DNA of 64,000 bases from Limnephilus marmoratus (Eukaryota > Arthropoda > Insecta > Trichoptera > Limnephilidae): positions 23,720,770 through 23,784,769 of the forward strand of contig OU862923.1 of assembly GCA_917880885.1 (NCBI GenBank), in the 5' to 3' direction. Within the stretch, counting starts at the first letter, position 1. Every line of letters begins with the position of its first letter. The notes below the pieces were generated by a model that was not told the origin of the DNA, did not search any database, and saw nothing but the letters and a program-made list of their open reading frames with translations. The position numbers were made by a program, and so were the translations under genes. Below are positions 34,010-46,475 of this stretch, in pieces.

Positions 34010-34870
34010 CGATAGTAAAATAAACCATTTATTCTTATTTTAATACTAGGTACATAAATCTACATTATATTTTCAAACTTGAATTTTGCACTGATAAGTT
34101 TATTTGTTAATACAAATTAGTATTTGTTTGCTCTATAACACCCCATCATTTTCGTTTAAAGCTTCGTAATTTATTATGATACAGGTACGTGTACTTATTG
34201 TTTTTGACAAACTAGGTACTTAGGTACTATTAAAATTTATGTAAAGAGTGATTACGGCTAATTCTAGCGATTATTCTAGTGATGCGGGCAATATATCAAA
34301 ATATCAGTTTATGGCTGATAATCAAAACGCCAATTTATCATGAGGTATGTGAACAGTACGAAAATATAATTAATTTGGTTAACACCAGACAGTTTCACCA
34401 CAGTACTGCAAATAGTACTTTTCTTTCGTCTGGGGCGGGTTTATTTGAAACCACCCACATTTTGAAATAATTAAACAATGGTGATATATGGATGAATGAA
34501 GGCATACATAAACCTTACCAGCAGGGGCGTACAGTGTCATTCGGTCTTTTTCATAAGAAAAATGCTTTTCCAAGGAAAAAAAAAATGTTTCCGTTCATGT
34601 TTTTTTCATACAAAAACCACTTTCATTTTTTTTTCGGATAATAAAATTAGATTGAGTTCATAAAAAAAAATACTATTTTTTATTAAAAAAAATACTATTT
34701 TTTTATTGAAAAACTTAAAAAGTCACAGAAACGACAGTTTTCTTTTATGAAAACTTTTTTTAAAGATTTTACCTGTAAAGTTTTTTTTTATTCGAATGTA
34801 GCAAACACTTTTGTGGGCTTATATAATATTAATAATTATAATAAAATTACTTGGTTACTTTGAATACCAC
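34010..34870. other. No recognisable feature
   Basis: AT-rich sequence with long A/T runs (34570-34790). No gene or repeat end recognised. Confidence 0.5.
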
Positions 34871-34889
34871 TTTATTATATATCTTTAAT

Positions 34890-35290
34890 AAATTACAACC
34901 GGTTTCGGTTCAACCTGAACCTGCATCAGGGGTGTATAAAACATATTAAATAAGTTACAGAGTATTTAAAAGTAAAATAGAAGAGGTAGAGTGAACATCA
35001 ACTTTGGTGGAACATCAAAATTGTTTTTATTTATTTTGAATGATTTTTTTATTATTTATTTCAAGAGCTTCTAGATTATAAAGACGTAAATCAGTCCTAT
35101 TTCTATTTAGTACATCTATCCCGAAGATTTATTGAGTGTTCTATCTAGTAAGTGCGTTGCAAATTCTGAAAGACACACTGTTTAGGCACCTCAAGTGTTC
35201 AACCACCCCCATTTTTACATTGATTGCCATTTCACCTATGTAAAATGCTGTGCAATCATTACATTTAAGCTTATACATAGATGCCAGAAT
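34890..35290 (-). mobile_element. Penelope-like element, GIY-YIG endonuclease end
   Basis: On the - strand about 35280-35240 reads MYKLKCNDCTAFYIGE, the GIY-YIG nuclease start of Penelope-like elements (usually GVYKLxCxxCxxxYIGxT), followed by VVEHLRCLNS (the RxxEH block), and after a stop by TDLRLYNLEALEI, the E-L block. Downstream is the tail with CCTGATGCAGGTTCAGGTTG and a CCGAAACCGG hairpin (34895-34935). RT is absent; stops and shifts make it inactive. Confidence 0.7.
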
Positions 35291-35404
35291 GGCTTAAATT
35301 AGTTTCTTAAGTTAAAAGTTAAGGCCAAAGTCGTAAAGTTTTTATCATTCGAAAAATATATTTTTTTGTTGAAAATGGTAAAAAAAGCCACAGCACCCCA
35401 CTGC

Positions 35405-35665
35405 TTTTTTACGTGAATACGTCACAAGAGTCCTAGCTGTTCCCGTCTAGAGCCAGCGAGACTCTGGCCATTCCCAATTGGGGTATGTTGTGACGCTGAA
35501 AGCAGTTGGGAGATGAAGGAGATGGGGTAGCGGAAGGTGGGGAAATATCTGGCTGTACATGGTAAAGGTAATTTCAATCAACGTTTCAGTTCTGAATGGT
35601 GGTGGTCTTACACCAGGGCAATACTGAAAGTACCCACCACTCTAGAACGTGCCGCAAATATACTT
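35405..35665 (-). repeat. SINE family 1 body
   Basis: Reverse-sense copy (TCCCAATTGGGGTATGTTGT; CTTACACCAGGGCAATACTG; GAACGTGCCGCAAATA). Confidence 0.7.
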
Positions 35666-36309
35666 TAAATTATTTTAAGTGAATTAATTGTGAAATAACA
35701 CAAAATAATCAAATAAAATTAATTTGTGAACACCAGGAATGCTTGCAAACTGCAAACACTCATATATTACCATGCAGTATTCTCTCACAAACAACTTCAT
35801 TTATACTATCTACCAACGTAAGCAGTGTTACTTCAGCACACATCTCCATACTACTAGTGAGTACCTCCCCGTGCAATTAATTTATCCCGTATTCTATAAC
35901 AGTAATATCTATATTATCATTTCAAAGAGAGCATTATCTACCACCATAAAATAATCCCTTACACAAACAGCATTGTCTTTGTACAGTAACATTTAAAATT
36001 TTAAAAAGTGGTTTAAATGCACCGTGATTGGCCGGCGGATTAAGGGGAGCGTTTCATACAAATCGTATACTCCAAAATACCCAACCAAACTGAAAAATAA
36101 TGTTTTTAATCAAAAGGTATATCAAATAATATCTGTTAAATCATCTCGACTCCACCACCTTTTCCACAGTGACAATCATAGCACTAACTATTCCCATCAT
36201 TCACCGCTAGTGCGTTTTCACCGAACTGCCAATACGTATACAGACCTTTTCGATATTTTCAGTACCTCACCGTCTTGCATAAAAGTAAAAATAATTAGTT
36301 ATTTATGTA

Positions 36310-36480
36310 ACTGATATGTTTGTAAAATGATAAATATTTGTTGTACTAATATGCATCGTATGTATGTACTGTATGTTATTCTATATATATAATGTTTGTA
36401 AATGTTCGATACACTTGTATTATGTATGTAATAGCCCTATGTACGGGCGTTTAAATAATAAATAAATAAAAATAAATAAA
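36310..36480 (+). mobile_element. LINE 3' tail
   Basis: AATAGCCCTATGTACGGGCG followed by TTTAAATAATAAATAAATAA is a typical LINE 3' end with an AAATA repeat tail. The 97-codon frame upstream (36024-36314) has no recognised motif and may or may not belong to it. Confidence 0.45.
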
Positions 36481-36984
36481 TATGTAGTAAGAATGTCAGC
36501 TACTTTATTTATTTTTGCTTTAAATTATAAGATATAGGAAAATAAAGATTTTAGTGTTTCATGATTTTAGAGGCAACTTAGGCAATTATTTGTGAGTAAA
36601 AGAAAAACATTAAAAATTTTTTTTTTACTATAATATTGTGTGTAAATCTGTGGCCGAAAGGGTCGTTCCCTCACAGGTCTATGTATTATTTCAAAAGCAT
36701 GCTTTATACTTATTTTCGGATTTGTTGATATATATCGACCCATATGGGAGTGGCCTTATTGTCAATCAATATAACTAAGATACACTGACGTCACGCGTAC
36801 CTCGCCAGATTTCGATCGTTTTGGCAGGCTTTGAAAAATTCGGATTTGAAAATTATTTTGACTATGAAAAGAACATTTACAGGGTGTTGTTAGTGGTATG
36901 AGATAGAAGGTTATATTAATAAAAAAATGACAGACATTAATTATTGGGAACTTCATGGTCCCTTTGGCTCCGGATAGTTTGGGC

Positions 36985-37585
36985 TTGAGTGGTAGTAGTT
37001 ACAGGTCGTACAGTCGTACTGTACAGGGCCCGCAGAAACTTTAATAGTACACAACTGCTAACCCTGTACAAATCACAAGTGCGCCCCACGGTTGAATTTG
37101 GCAGCCACCTCTGGTCTGAAGCTCCAAAATACCTGAAAAATACCATCGACTCTGTGCAGAAACGGGCGGTCCGTTTGACAGATTTTCCCATCTTAAGATA
37201 CGGATTGAAATCTTTAGAGCACAGGCGTCGGGTGGGAACGCTATCCTTGTTCTACCGGTGTTTCAATAAAATATGCTCGGAGGAAGTAGCGTCATTAATC
37301 CCTTTGGCACCGGTGCATAGTCGAGAAATACGCCAAACGCGTGCCCAACATATGTACATTGTACACGGTTGACATTTGTCACATGATAACGGGTCGCTTC
37401 TTCGACTCGTTCTTGTATTATGATTTGCCGGCTGTGGAATGATTTGCGGGCCTCTTTGTGTTTCCTCCTTCCTACAACATGGGTCTCTTCAAGACTAATG
37501 TTCATTCCTTCCACTCTTCACAAAGACCATCCACATAGCATCTCAGATGACATAGGCCTTGAGGGAAATTAATTTCCACAGGACC
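36985..37585 (+). mobile_element. CR1/Jockey-like LINE 3' end
   Basis: The frame 36989-37372 holds LLTLYKSQVRPTVEFGSHLW, QKRAVRLTDF, LKSLEHRRRVGTLSLFYRCF and SREIRQTRAQHM, the C-terminal part of LINE reverse transcriptases. After a frameshift the next block reads RFFDSFLYYDLPAVE then GLFVFPPSYNMGLFKTNVHS (a TGA separates the two). The 3' UTR ends about 37585 with CCTCCTGTATGGAG and an A-run. The last 80 bp correspond to the tail of family A. 5'-truncated and inactive. Confidence 0.75.
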
Positions 37586-37639
37586 TCCTGTATGGAGTTT
37601 AAAAAACAGTGTGCTTTAGACCACACGACTGTAGTAAAA

Positions 37640-37890
37640 CTTCTTTAGCTCCATCCATATGTTAGGAAGAGAGAAAGCAAATGTGCGCACGCACTGCTCT
37701 TTCTTGCTCCTACACTGTGATACAGACAATAGGCCAGCACTGTGTCTTATACGTCACTGCAGATATACGAAACGTCGTTATCTGTCACTGCAGATATACG
37801 AAACGTGTCGGGCTACGAGATAAAGAGAGAAAGAAAATGTGTGCTCGCACCTCTCTCTTGCCCCTACAGTAATATACGAAAAGTAACTCT
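37640..37890 (+). repeat. Duplicated segment with repeated CACTGCAGATATACGAAACG
   Basis: GTCACTGCAGATATACGAAACGT occurs twice (about 37758 and 37789). Around it GAAAGCAAATGTGCGCACGC and GAAAGAAAATGTGTGCTCGC are parallel, so a unit of about 130 bp has been duplicated. It lies just upstream of the BEL insertion site. Confidence 0.7.
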
Positions 37891-37978
37891 CTCTCTTTCT
37901 ATCTTCACTAACTTATATCTGCCTCTCAACTACCGTTGGCCTCGCTTTTCGTAGCGCCCTCGACTTGCATTCACCAGC

Positions 37979-38460
37979 TGTTTGGTTCTGAAACAGTCTT
38001 TTAGAAAACTAAATCCATTTTCCTCAAGTCCTTCAGTAATCATGCATTCCTTTCTCTTCCTCCTTTCCTCAAAAGTCTCTACCAGGAGAAGAAGATGAAC
38101 CTACCTACATGAGGAAATAATGGAACAATATTATCGCCCAAGTTTACCCTACCTACTTGGGCAGTTGAATTTTGTTCGTGACATGGGTCACAGCTCTCTC
38201 GTGGATAATATTGCAAATATCGCAAGATTTCGTCTTTTTATCGTAAAAAACTGTCGTTCGTAGAAGCCTGGTGTTGTGTCAGTGCTGAAAGCCAGGATCG
38301 ATCCTGCATCGCCGTAGTACGCCGTCAAAAGGTAAGAGATTTCCTCTCAATTCCTATTTCCTTACGATTGAATTTCAAAACACAATTATTTGGTATTTAC
38401 TCAAAACAAAAAAAAAGGGATTTACAGTCAGCTTTTCGTGTCTCGGTATCGGCCGTGACA
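37979..38460 (+). repeat. 5' LTR of the BEL/Pao element
   Basis: 482 bp, TG...CA. Differs from the 3' LTR in the ATGAACCTACC/ATGATCCTACC region and three further positions within 60 bp. Confidence 0.95.
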
Positions 38461-38886
38461 TTTTTGGTCTTCTCGCTGGATATTTTCGTTTTTTTGTCGT
38501 TTTTTGGTAGACGTAATTTTGAAGCTAGAGTACCTATTGTGTTTTGAAGTTTGAATCGTTCCATTTCGTTGACCTTTTTCCGGTTTTATAAGCTGTTTCA
38601 GAAATACACATTCAATCGTGAATATTGATTATTGAATTCGTAGATAGTAGGTACTTCGTACAATTCGCCGCCGCGATCGTTAGTTTGTTACCTACGGGGT
38701 TAGTATATTTATGTTACCTACAACCTACAAGAGCTACAAGCGCCTGTCTAGTGTCGGTAACGTAGGTCGCGTTAGTTTATCGCGTCAGCTGTTTATAACA
38801 GCGGACATTAATATTTTTGTTTACAAGTTTGACGTTATTTGTTGACAGGGTTTTTATTATTTGGTTTGTTGTTAAAAATATTCATA

Positions 38887-40970
38887 ATGGCGGCTAACAC
38901 TATTAAGTACAAACTAGCACTGTTAGATATGGAAAGTGTTCGTGCTTCTGCCATCAAAGCTATAACATCTTTGAATATTACTGATAAAAATATATTCAAA
39001 GCACGTTTTTCGGATGTATCTGATATTAGAGATAGTTTCGTCGCTTCACATATTTTAATTGAATCAAATAAGAAAGATGAATTAGAAATTAAAGTTTTGC
39101 AAGAAAAATATACTGAAATCCAAAACACGTATTACGAGATTCAGTCGTATTATAACCAATTATTTCCAGAAGTTAATCGGATCACTTAATAGCCAACAAT
39201 AATGTTTCGTTGCCAAAATTAAAATTGATTATTTTCTCTGGAATATCAACAGATTGGACAAATTATATAAACACCTTTAATTCTTTGATCGATTCTAATA
39301 ATGGTTTAAATTCTATTAAAAAAATGCATTATTTATTAAGTACCCTTTCGGGTGAAGCCCTAACACACGTTAAACATTTGCCGATTTCTGAGGAAAATTA
39401 TTTTGTTGTATTTAATTTGTTAAAGGAACGGTATGAAAACATACGTTTGATCGCTGATAGACACGTAGAATTAATTCTGTCGATTCAACCTGTAAAAGTT
39501 CAGGATAATTTGAGGCAATTTATTTCCATTTTGAAAGAAAATCTTGCTGCGTTAGAAGCTTTGAATTTTCCAGTTCGCCAGTGGAGTTTTCTTTTATTAC
39601 ATATTGTATTACGTAAATTAACAAAAGAATTACGTATTGATTTTGAAATTCAACACAGTTCGGAGAATATTCCAACGTTTGATCACTTATTGAAGTACTT
39701 AAATGGACAGTGCTTGGCAAAAGAAATGGCACTTGGAGTTTTTCCTGAAAACCAGTTTCAGGCTCATAAGGGTCAATCTAAATCATATAATGCAAAACAT
39801 CGATCGAGCAATAATATTAATGCGTTTGTATCAAACATTGAAATCAAGTGCATTCTTTGTAAATCGCCACACTCACTGCACAAGTGTGAAAAATTCTTAA
39901 GCCTTACTCCAAAGGATAGGTACTTATTCGCAAAGGAAAATAATTTATGTCTCAATTGCTTAGCGCAAGGAAAACACAACGCAAAAAATTGTCATTCGCG
40001 TTTCACTTGCAGACAATGTCAATTAAAACATCATACCCTATTACATTTTCCAAAAAAAATCGTGGAAAATTCAGACCAGCAAGAAAACTCTTCAGAACCG
40101 TTGGTGTTGACAACATTTTACAATAAAACTCACAAAACGGTTCTTTTGTCTACAGCTTATGTGGAAGTTTTAGATAAAAATGGAGTATTTCAGAAGGTTC
40201 GTGTTATGCTCGATAGCGCAAGTCAGGGAAACTTTATTTCGGAAAATTGTGTCAAAAAATTAGGTTTTACTCGTTCTAAAAAACAACCACTTACCGTGAT
40301 AGGTATTGGAAATATTCCTACTATTAATTCTAACGGATTAATAAGAACACAATTTCGTCCTGTCGATTCGAAGGAATCTGGAATTATGACAGATTTCCTT
40401 ATTTTAAATAACATTTGTTCGAATATGCCATCAAATCGTATCGTCGATCATCATTGGGATCACATCGTGGGTCTCAAATTGGGAGATCCAAAATTCTACT
40501 TATCATCAGCTATTGACATACTGCTTGGAAGTGATATTTTTGCGTCATTGTTATGTTCAGGAAAATTGATGGGGAAAGAAAATGAACCCATAGCTATAGA
40601 AACTAAATTGGGTTGGATTTTGATGGGAAATGTTGGACCATCAAATCATTGTATAAATTCATTCTTCACGTCAATGGAGGAAAATATTGATGAAAAGCTT
40701 AAATGTTTTTGGGAAATTGAAAATGTTCCAGCTTTGAAGAAAATTCAATCGCCTGATGAAATTCGTTGTGAAAAAATATACACGGAAAGTACCTACCGTA
40801 ACCAAGATGGAAGATACGTCGTTTCGTTGCCATTTAAGGAAAGCCCGGAAAAATTGGGAAAGTCATATGACATAGCATTGTCACGCCTCAAGCATTTAGA
40901 AAGGAGACTGAATAGAGATTCTGATCTCAAATCTCAATATATTTCGTTCTTGAGAGAATATTTTACATAA
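38887..40970 (+). pseudogene. BEL/Pao gag-protease region (frameshifted)
   Basis: Encodes the capsid-like Gag and aspartic protease of the element. ATG at 38887 (MAANTIKYKL) opens a frame that stops at 39189. The next frame continues from about 39190 (LPKLKLIIFSGISTDW, the start of the BEL Gag capsid part), so one indel near 39187 splits gag. Zinc-binding blocks CILCKSPHSLHKC and CLNCLAQGKHNAKNC then CRQCQLKHHTLLHF follow. The protease motif is VMLDSASQGNFIS, with DSA where DSG is more usual. The frame ends at a TAA (40968-40970) inside the conserved YFT*GHM block before RT, a point nonsense mutation. Confidence 0.9.
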
Positions 40971-43169
40971 GGGCACATGATCGAAGTGCCACCTCAATCG
41001 CCAATTATTGCTAATTATTTCATACCCCATCATGGAAATCAAAGAAACCAGTTCTACAACTCGTTTAAGGGTCGTTTTTGATGCCAGTACCAAATCGTCT
41101 TCGGGTACGTCATTGAACGACATACTTTTGGTCGGTCCCAAATTACAAAGGGACATTGTCGAATTAATGTGTAATTTTCGAATACACAAAATCGTTTTTA
41201 CAGCTGACATCCGTCAAATGTATAGGCAAATACTGGTGGATGAGAAATCTCGCCGTTATCAACATATTTTGTGGAGGGAATCATCTGATCATCCTGTAAA
41301 GGAATTTGAATTACAAACAGTAACATATGGCACCTCAAGTGCTCCATACCTATCCATTCGTTCACTTCATCAATTAGCAAATGATGAAAAATTGAATTTT
41401 CCAAAGGCTGCTACTATATTAATTGAAAATACCTACGTAGATGATATTATCAGTGGTGTGCAAACTTTGGAAAGCGCTCGACATTGTATAGTGGAATTAA
41501 TTGCATTACTTCAAAAAGGTTGTTTTGAATTGAGAAAATGGTCTAGTAACCATCCTGAAATATTGGAAGACATTCCTGTCAGCTACCGGGAAGTACCCTT
41601 AAGTTTTGAGTCGGATACTGACAAGAAAAACCTTAATATTTTAGGTAGTCAATGGATACCGTCGCTTGATCAATTTACATATAAAATTCATAATGTTTTT
41701 AGTGACCACTGTACCAAACGCATAATTTTATCGACAATTGCACGTCTATATGATCCATTAGGTTTTATTAATCCTGTCGTTTTTATTGCTAAATGCTATA
41801 TGCAAAACTTATGGAAAATTCAAATTGGTTGGGACGAAGAAATCCCCTCGGACATGAATTTGAAATGGAAGAAATATATAAAAGAGCTTCCATCACTCGC
41901 CAATTTAAAAATTGATCGATATGTCGCAACTTCTCCCACCAGTCGATGCATACTTGTTGGGTTTGCGGACGCCTCTGAAAGAGGATACTGTGGAATTGTT
42001 TATCTGGTAGTGATTAATAACACAGAACTATCCAGCCACATTTTATTAGCAAAATCTCGTGTTGCCCCCATAAAGATAACATCGATCCCGCGACTGGAAT
42101 TGTTAGGAGCAGTTTTATTAGCAAATTTGTTGACTTATTGTCAAGAAGTATATAAAGACAGACTTCAAATAGAAAAGACTGTCGCGTTCACCGATTCAAC
42201 TATTGTATTGCCATGGCTGAAGACACCTTCCTTTCTATTGCAAACTTTTGTAGCAAATCGTGTTGAAACAATAATACAAAATATACCTTATGAACATTGG
42301 TATCACATTTCATCGCAAGAAAATCCCGCAGACTTAGGTTCGCGAGGAGCTTTTCCCAGTGAAATCGCTGACGCGTCGTTATGGTGGAAAGGACCTAATT
42401 TTATATCAACACCGTTGGAGGAATGGTTATTTGTTAGGCCTCCAAATATCTCTGTGGACCAGTTACCAGAGTATAAGTCAAAAAATTTAATTTCTCTATC
42501 TACAAATATGTCAACGTGTGACGAAGAGTTTTATTGAAGTTTTCATCATTATCGAAATTACTTCGTGTTATATGTTGGTGCCGTCGGTTTATCAATAGAT
42601 TACGTTCGAAATCGATTATCAATTTCAATGGGTTATCCCCACTTTCGTTAAAAGAAAATAATTTAGCCTTGCAATGTTGCATTAAGCTTGTTCAAGCAAT
42701 TTATTTTCAACAAGATATGAACAATATCTCTTCCCATCGCATGTGCTCAACACAGCTTCAAAAACTCGCCCCATTTATTGATGAAAATGGTGTTTTGAGA
42801 GTCGGTGGTCGAATTCGCCTTGCACCGATTTCAGAAAATGCTCGCCATCCTATTATTTTACCGAAGCAATGTCATTTGACAACTTTAATAATTGATTATT
42901 ACCATAGCATGTACCTTCATCCTGGTCCTCGTGCACTCCAATCCATAATATCATTAAAATATTGGATAATTTCAGCTAGGAACGTAATTCAACATCGATT
43001 GATTAAATGCATTTCTTGCTTTAAAAATAATCAGTGCGAGGGCTTATCGAAAGGGTGGTGGAATTATTACCCGGTGCCGAGGGAATGGTTCGTGTTGCTA
43101 CTTTACGAGCCCCCTCAGGGAATTTTTAAGCGGCCCGTGGTCAATTTGTATAAACTACCCATCGATTAA
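40971..43169 (+). pseudogene. BEL/Pao RT-RNase H-integrase region (broken)
   Basis: Copies the element RNA into DNA in its intact relatives. After the TAA the reading continues GHMIEVPPQSP to about 41034, then shifts by one. The frame to 42537 has TRLRVVFDASTK, TADIRQMYRQI, the catalytic YVDDI block and RNase H pieces (VGFADASERG, PRLELLGAVLL, AFTDSTIVLPWL, NPADLGSRG). Another shift at about 42534 leads into the integrase zinc-binding H-H-C-C domain (HPIILPKQCH ... CISCFKNN). The D,D-35-E core is deleted: after 43040 the sequence goes directly to the C-terminal tail (PGAEGMVRVATLRAPSG, then after a shift KRPVVNLYKLPID, stop at about 43167). Confidence 0.9.
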
Positions 43170-43302
43170 TTAATTTTAATTTTATTTTATTTTTGTCTTG
43201 TTCAATACTTAGGTTAATTAGTTATTTTGCTTTCGTTTTTCATTGCTTTTCTTTCGCATATAGTTGTTGAGAAAATATCATATTTCCTCAAGGTCGGCGG
43301 AA

Positions 43303-43784
43303 TGTTTGGTTCTGAAACAGTCTTTTAGAAAACTAAATCCATTTTCCTCAAGTCCTTCAGTAATCATGCATTCCTTTCTCTTCCTCCTTTCCTCAAAAGT
43401 CTCTACCAGGAGAAGAAGATGATCCTACCTACAAGAGGAAATAATTGAACAATATTATCGCCCAAGTTTGCCCTACCTACTTGGGCAGTTGAATTTTGTT
43501 CGTGACATGGGTCACAGCTCTCTCGTGGATAATATTGCAAATATCGCAAGATTTCGTCTTTTTATCGTAAAAAACTGTCGTTCGTAGAAGCCTGGTGTTG
43601 TGTCAGTGCTGAAAGCCAGGATCGATCCTGCATCGCCGTAGTACGCCGTCAAAAGGTAAGAGATTTCCTCTCAATTCCTATTTCCTTACGATTGAATTTC
43701 AAAACACAATTATTTGGTATTTACTCAAAACAAAAAAAAAGGGATTTACAGTCAGCTTTTCGTGTCTCGGTATCGGCCGTGACA
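43303..43784 (+). repeat. 3' LTR of the BEL/Pao element
   Basis: 482 bp, same ends and length as the 5' LTR. Followed by the target duplication CCAGC. Confidence 0.95.
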
Positions 43785-43789
43785 CCAGC

Positions 43790-45000
43790 TTACTCCCCAA
43801 GTCAAGCGTGCGTGAAGAAGTTTTACTTCAAAAACTCTGTCAATATTGAGTTGTTAATGGCCAATGCCATTTTTGGGAATGATATGTGGAGGGTTACGGT
43901 GGGGTTAATGCTTTACTGCAAAAACGAAGCGCAAGCATAAGCGAAAACGTTGGGCGTTAACATCTAAATTTATGGTTTCAACAACGTTATTAATTTTAGT
44001 TAGGTACTTTCGCACCACAAAAACATTGCACCCCAAAATTTAATTCACGGGTATCAAAAATCAATTTGAATCATTAATTCCAAAAAGGGAACTCGGCGAA
44101 GGAAAGCAATTGGTTTCCGATGTTACCAGATTGCCGGCAGTATTGCGGCAGGTAACACGCGGTGATTTTTCCTCCCAAATCACGTCACTGAATACTCACG
44201 CATGAATATACTCGCATATTGCGGGCTCGGCGCTCCCCGATCTCCCCCGACCCAAGCCGTAGCGTCGATTGCTTTAAGTCAAAATATGTTGCCAGGTAAA
44301 AAAATATTACGTTGGTTCCCTTTTGGTTTGGTTTTTTGGAAGAATTCGAAATTGTATGATGTTTATTTGGCATTATATATTGTAAATCATTGGCTAAAGT
44401 ACGGTTCTTCGTCTGAACATTAATTTTTTTTTCAAATTTTGTCGATGAACATATGTGTTGATTTTGAGTTTCACCCAATGAAAAATTAAATGATTTTAGT
44501 ATGGAGGTAGATGAATAATTTGCTGTTTATAATCAGAATTATTTCAACATCAGTCTTGCAAATATTTGATTTAGTATGTATCAGAACGACGCCATAATAA
44601 ATGTCACTCGAGACAAAATGGCATCACTTTAAAACCGCTACGTTTGGAAACGCTGTCGAACGCGTATGCATAATCAGTGTGGTTACTGGATAAATATTGC
44701 CAGTGCTTACTAACATTATTCCCTTCGGTTTACACAATATTAAAAATGATACAAAAGTCAAAACGCGCAGTTGAAAGTTGATGTCTATTGATTCAACTTC
44801 AAGTATTATTTTTTTCCGTTTTTTATTCCTGATTAATTACCAGTTTCAGCTTATCAAGGCCATCTTTAGACTGGTACAATTTTTTCTTAAACTATTACGA
44901 AAATTACCCACATTAATTCAGTTGAAAAATCGTCGGGAAATCGTTCACATCTCGCTCTTGAAATTTTCGTTTTAATAATAGTAAAATATTAATACACAAA
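43790..45000. other. No supported gene
   Basis: Short frames (43692-43940, 44202-44423) show no family. A 45-bp family A-like phrase (TTTTTGGGAATGATATGTGG) lies at about 43867. Confidence 0.45.
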
Positions 45001-45004
45001 AAAC

Positions 45005-46475
45005 TAACGGTAAATTGTGACCACCTTTACGCCATCAACAAATTTAAACATTAACAAATGTCAATCTTTAAGTTTTTCTCGAAATAAAAATCCAATACTC
45101 TTTCAATATCACATTAACAATGTGAATCTTTCTACAGTAACATTAATAAAGGATCTGGGTGTCGTTTTTGATAACAAGATGACATTTGTCCCCCACATTG
45201 ATGCAATCACGAAAAAAGCACTTAAATGTCTCGGTTTTGTGTTAAGATCGTCCAAAGATCTAATGCATACTAATACACTCAAAACTCTATACATAACGCT
45301 AGTCAGAAGTATTCTTGAGTATAATTCCTCTCTCTGGTCGCCATTATACAATGTGCATTCACACAAAATTGAAAGAGTACAACATAAATTTTTAAGGCAT
45401 TTAAATTACAAATTAAAAATTCCAATAGAAAATTTAAATTATAATTATTTAATGCAATTGCTTAAATTACCCGAATTTTATTATTATTTAAAATTATCAA
45501 CGGATATTTGGATAGCCCTGAACTTGTGAACATGATAAATTATCAAGTACCTAACAATTACAACACCAGACTCCATGCTCCATTTAACGTAGTTGCTTCT
45601 CGCATTAATTTTATGTTCAACTCTTGTCTTCAGAGATTGCATCGTGTGGGGAATGAAACTTGCTCTGTCGATATATTTTTTTATAAAAACATCGCTTCCT
45701 TCAAAAAGCGTTTATGTATGCAGATGCAAAAATCCTTAAATGTACCAAATTGTTAAAAGTAACAAATTTAATACCCATTGCTCTGTAACTACTTTCATAG
45801 TATCTACTTACTTCTTTATACATATATGTAATTGCTGTGTACCTTTTATTTTATTTTTTTCCTGATAATAACAAACTAATGTAAAAATCCTTAAATATTT
45901 CACATTGTTAACAGTAACAAATTTAATACCCACTGCTCTGTAACTACATTCATGATAACTACATTCATAGTACCTACTTATTATTTACATATGTAATTCA
46001 TTACTGCGTACCTTTTCTTTATTTCTCTTTTTCATAATAATAACAAACATACGTACATTTATGATAGCAAAAAAATTATAATTAAAAAAATAAATAAATA
46101 AAAATAATTAATCACAAGAAAATTACCAACTTTTATATTAATCGTTAAAAATGTTTTACACCACTGCAATACCGGTATGCTTCAAGTATATTTGGAATCA
46201 CATTTTGTGTGATATTGTGACAATAATTATTAAATATAATGCAGCGTGAGCCCAAATACGAATCCGCTGGTTGAACTCCTTTGTAAACAATTACTTGAAT
46301 ATTAATACCTACTTATGTTAAGCCTACTTATATCTTTCTAGCTCTGTTTATCATTTTATGTACCATATACTTTTGATACTGCATACTTGTTATAATGCTC
46401 CTGTACAATTTATTTTATATGTAAAAGCTATCAAGGCGTAAACAAACATATAAATAAATGAATAAATTAAATAAA
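45005..46475 (+). mobile_element. Jockey-like LINE 3' end with duplicated UTR
   Basis: The frame 45017-45529 reads LNINKCQSLSFSRNKNPI, IKDLGVVFDNKMTF, LVRSILEYNSSLWSP and HKIERVQHKFLRHLNYK: the end of a Jockey-type reverse transcriptase. A one-base shift near 45490 leads into LDSPELVNMINYQVPNNYNTR and ASRINFMFNSCL, ending at 45756. The 3' UTR contains two tandem versions of about 160 bp (45732-45895 and 45896-46060: CAGTAACAAATTTAATACCC). The tail is an AAATAAATGAATAAAT run at about 46450-46475. The 5' part is missing. Confidence 0.8.

Larger units (their letters stand above)
37979..43784 (+). mobile_element. BEL/Pao LTR retrotransposon, defective
   Basis: Two 482-bp LTRs (37979-38460 and 43303-43784), both starting TGTTTGGTTC and ending GGCCGTGACA, differ at about four positions that I can see. 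They are flanked by the 5-bp duplication CCAGC (37974-37978 and 43785-43789). A GGTCGGCGGAA purine tract precedes the 3' LTR. The interior has gag, protease, RT and RNase H in BEL/Pao order but with several frameshifts, one stop, and loss of the integrase core, so it cannot move on its own. Confidence 0.95.

Noticed and set aside
36024..36314. 97-codon frame as a gene
   Set aside because: No motif, next to a LINE tail; probably non-coding LINE or chance.
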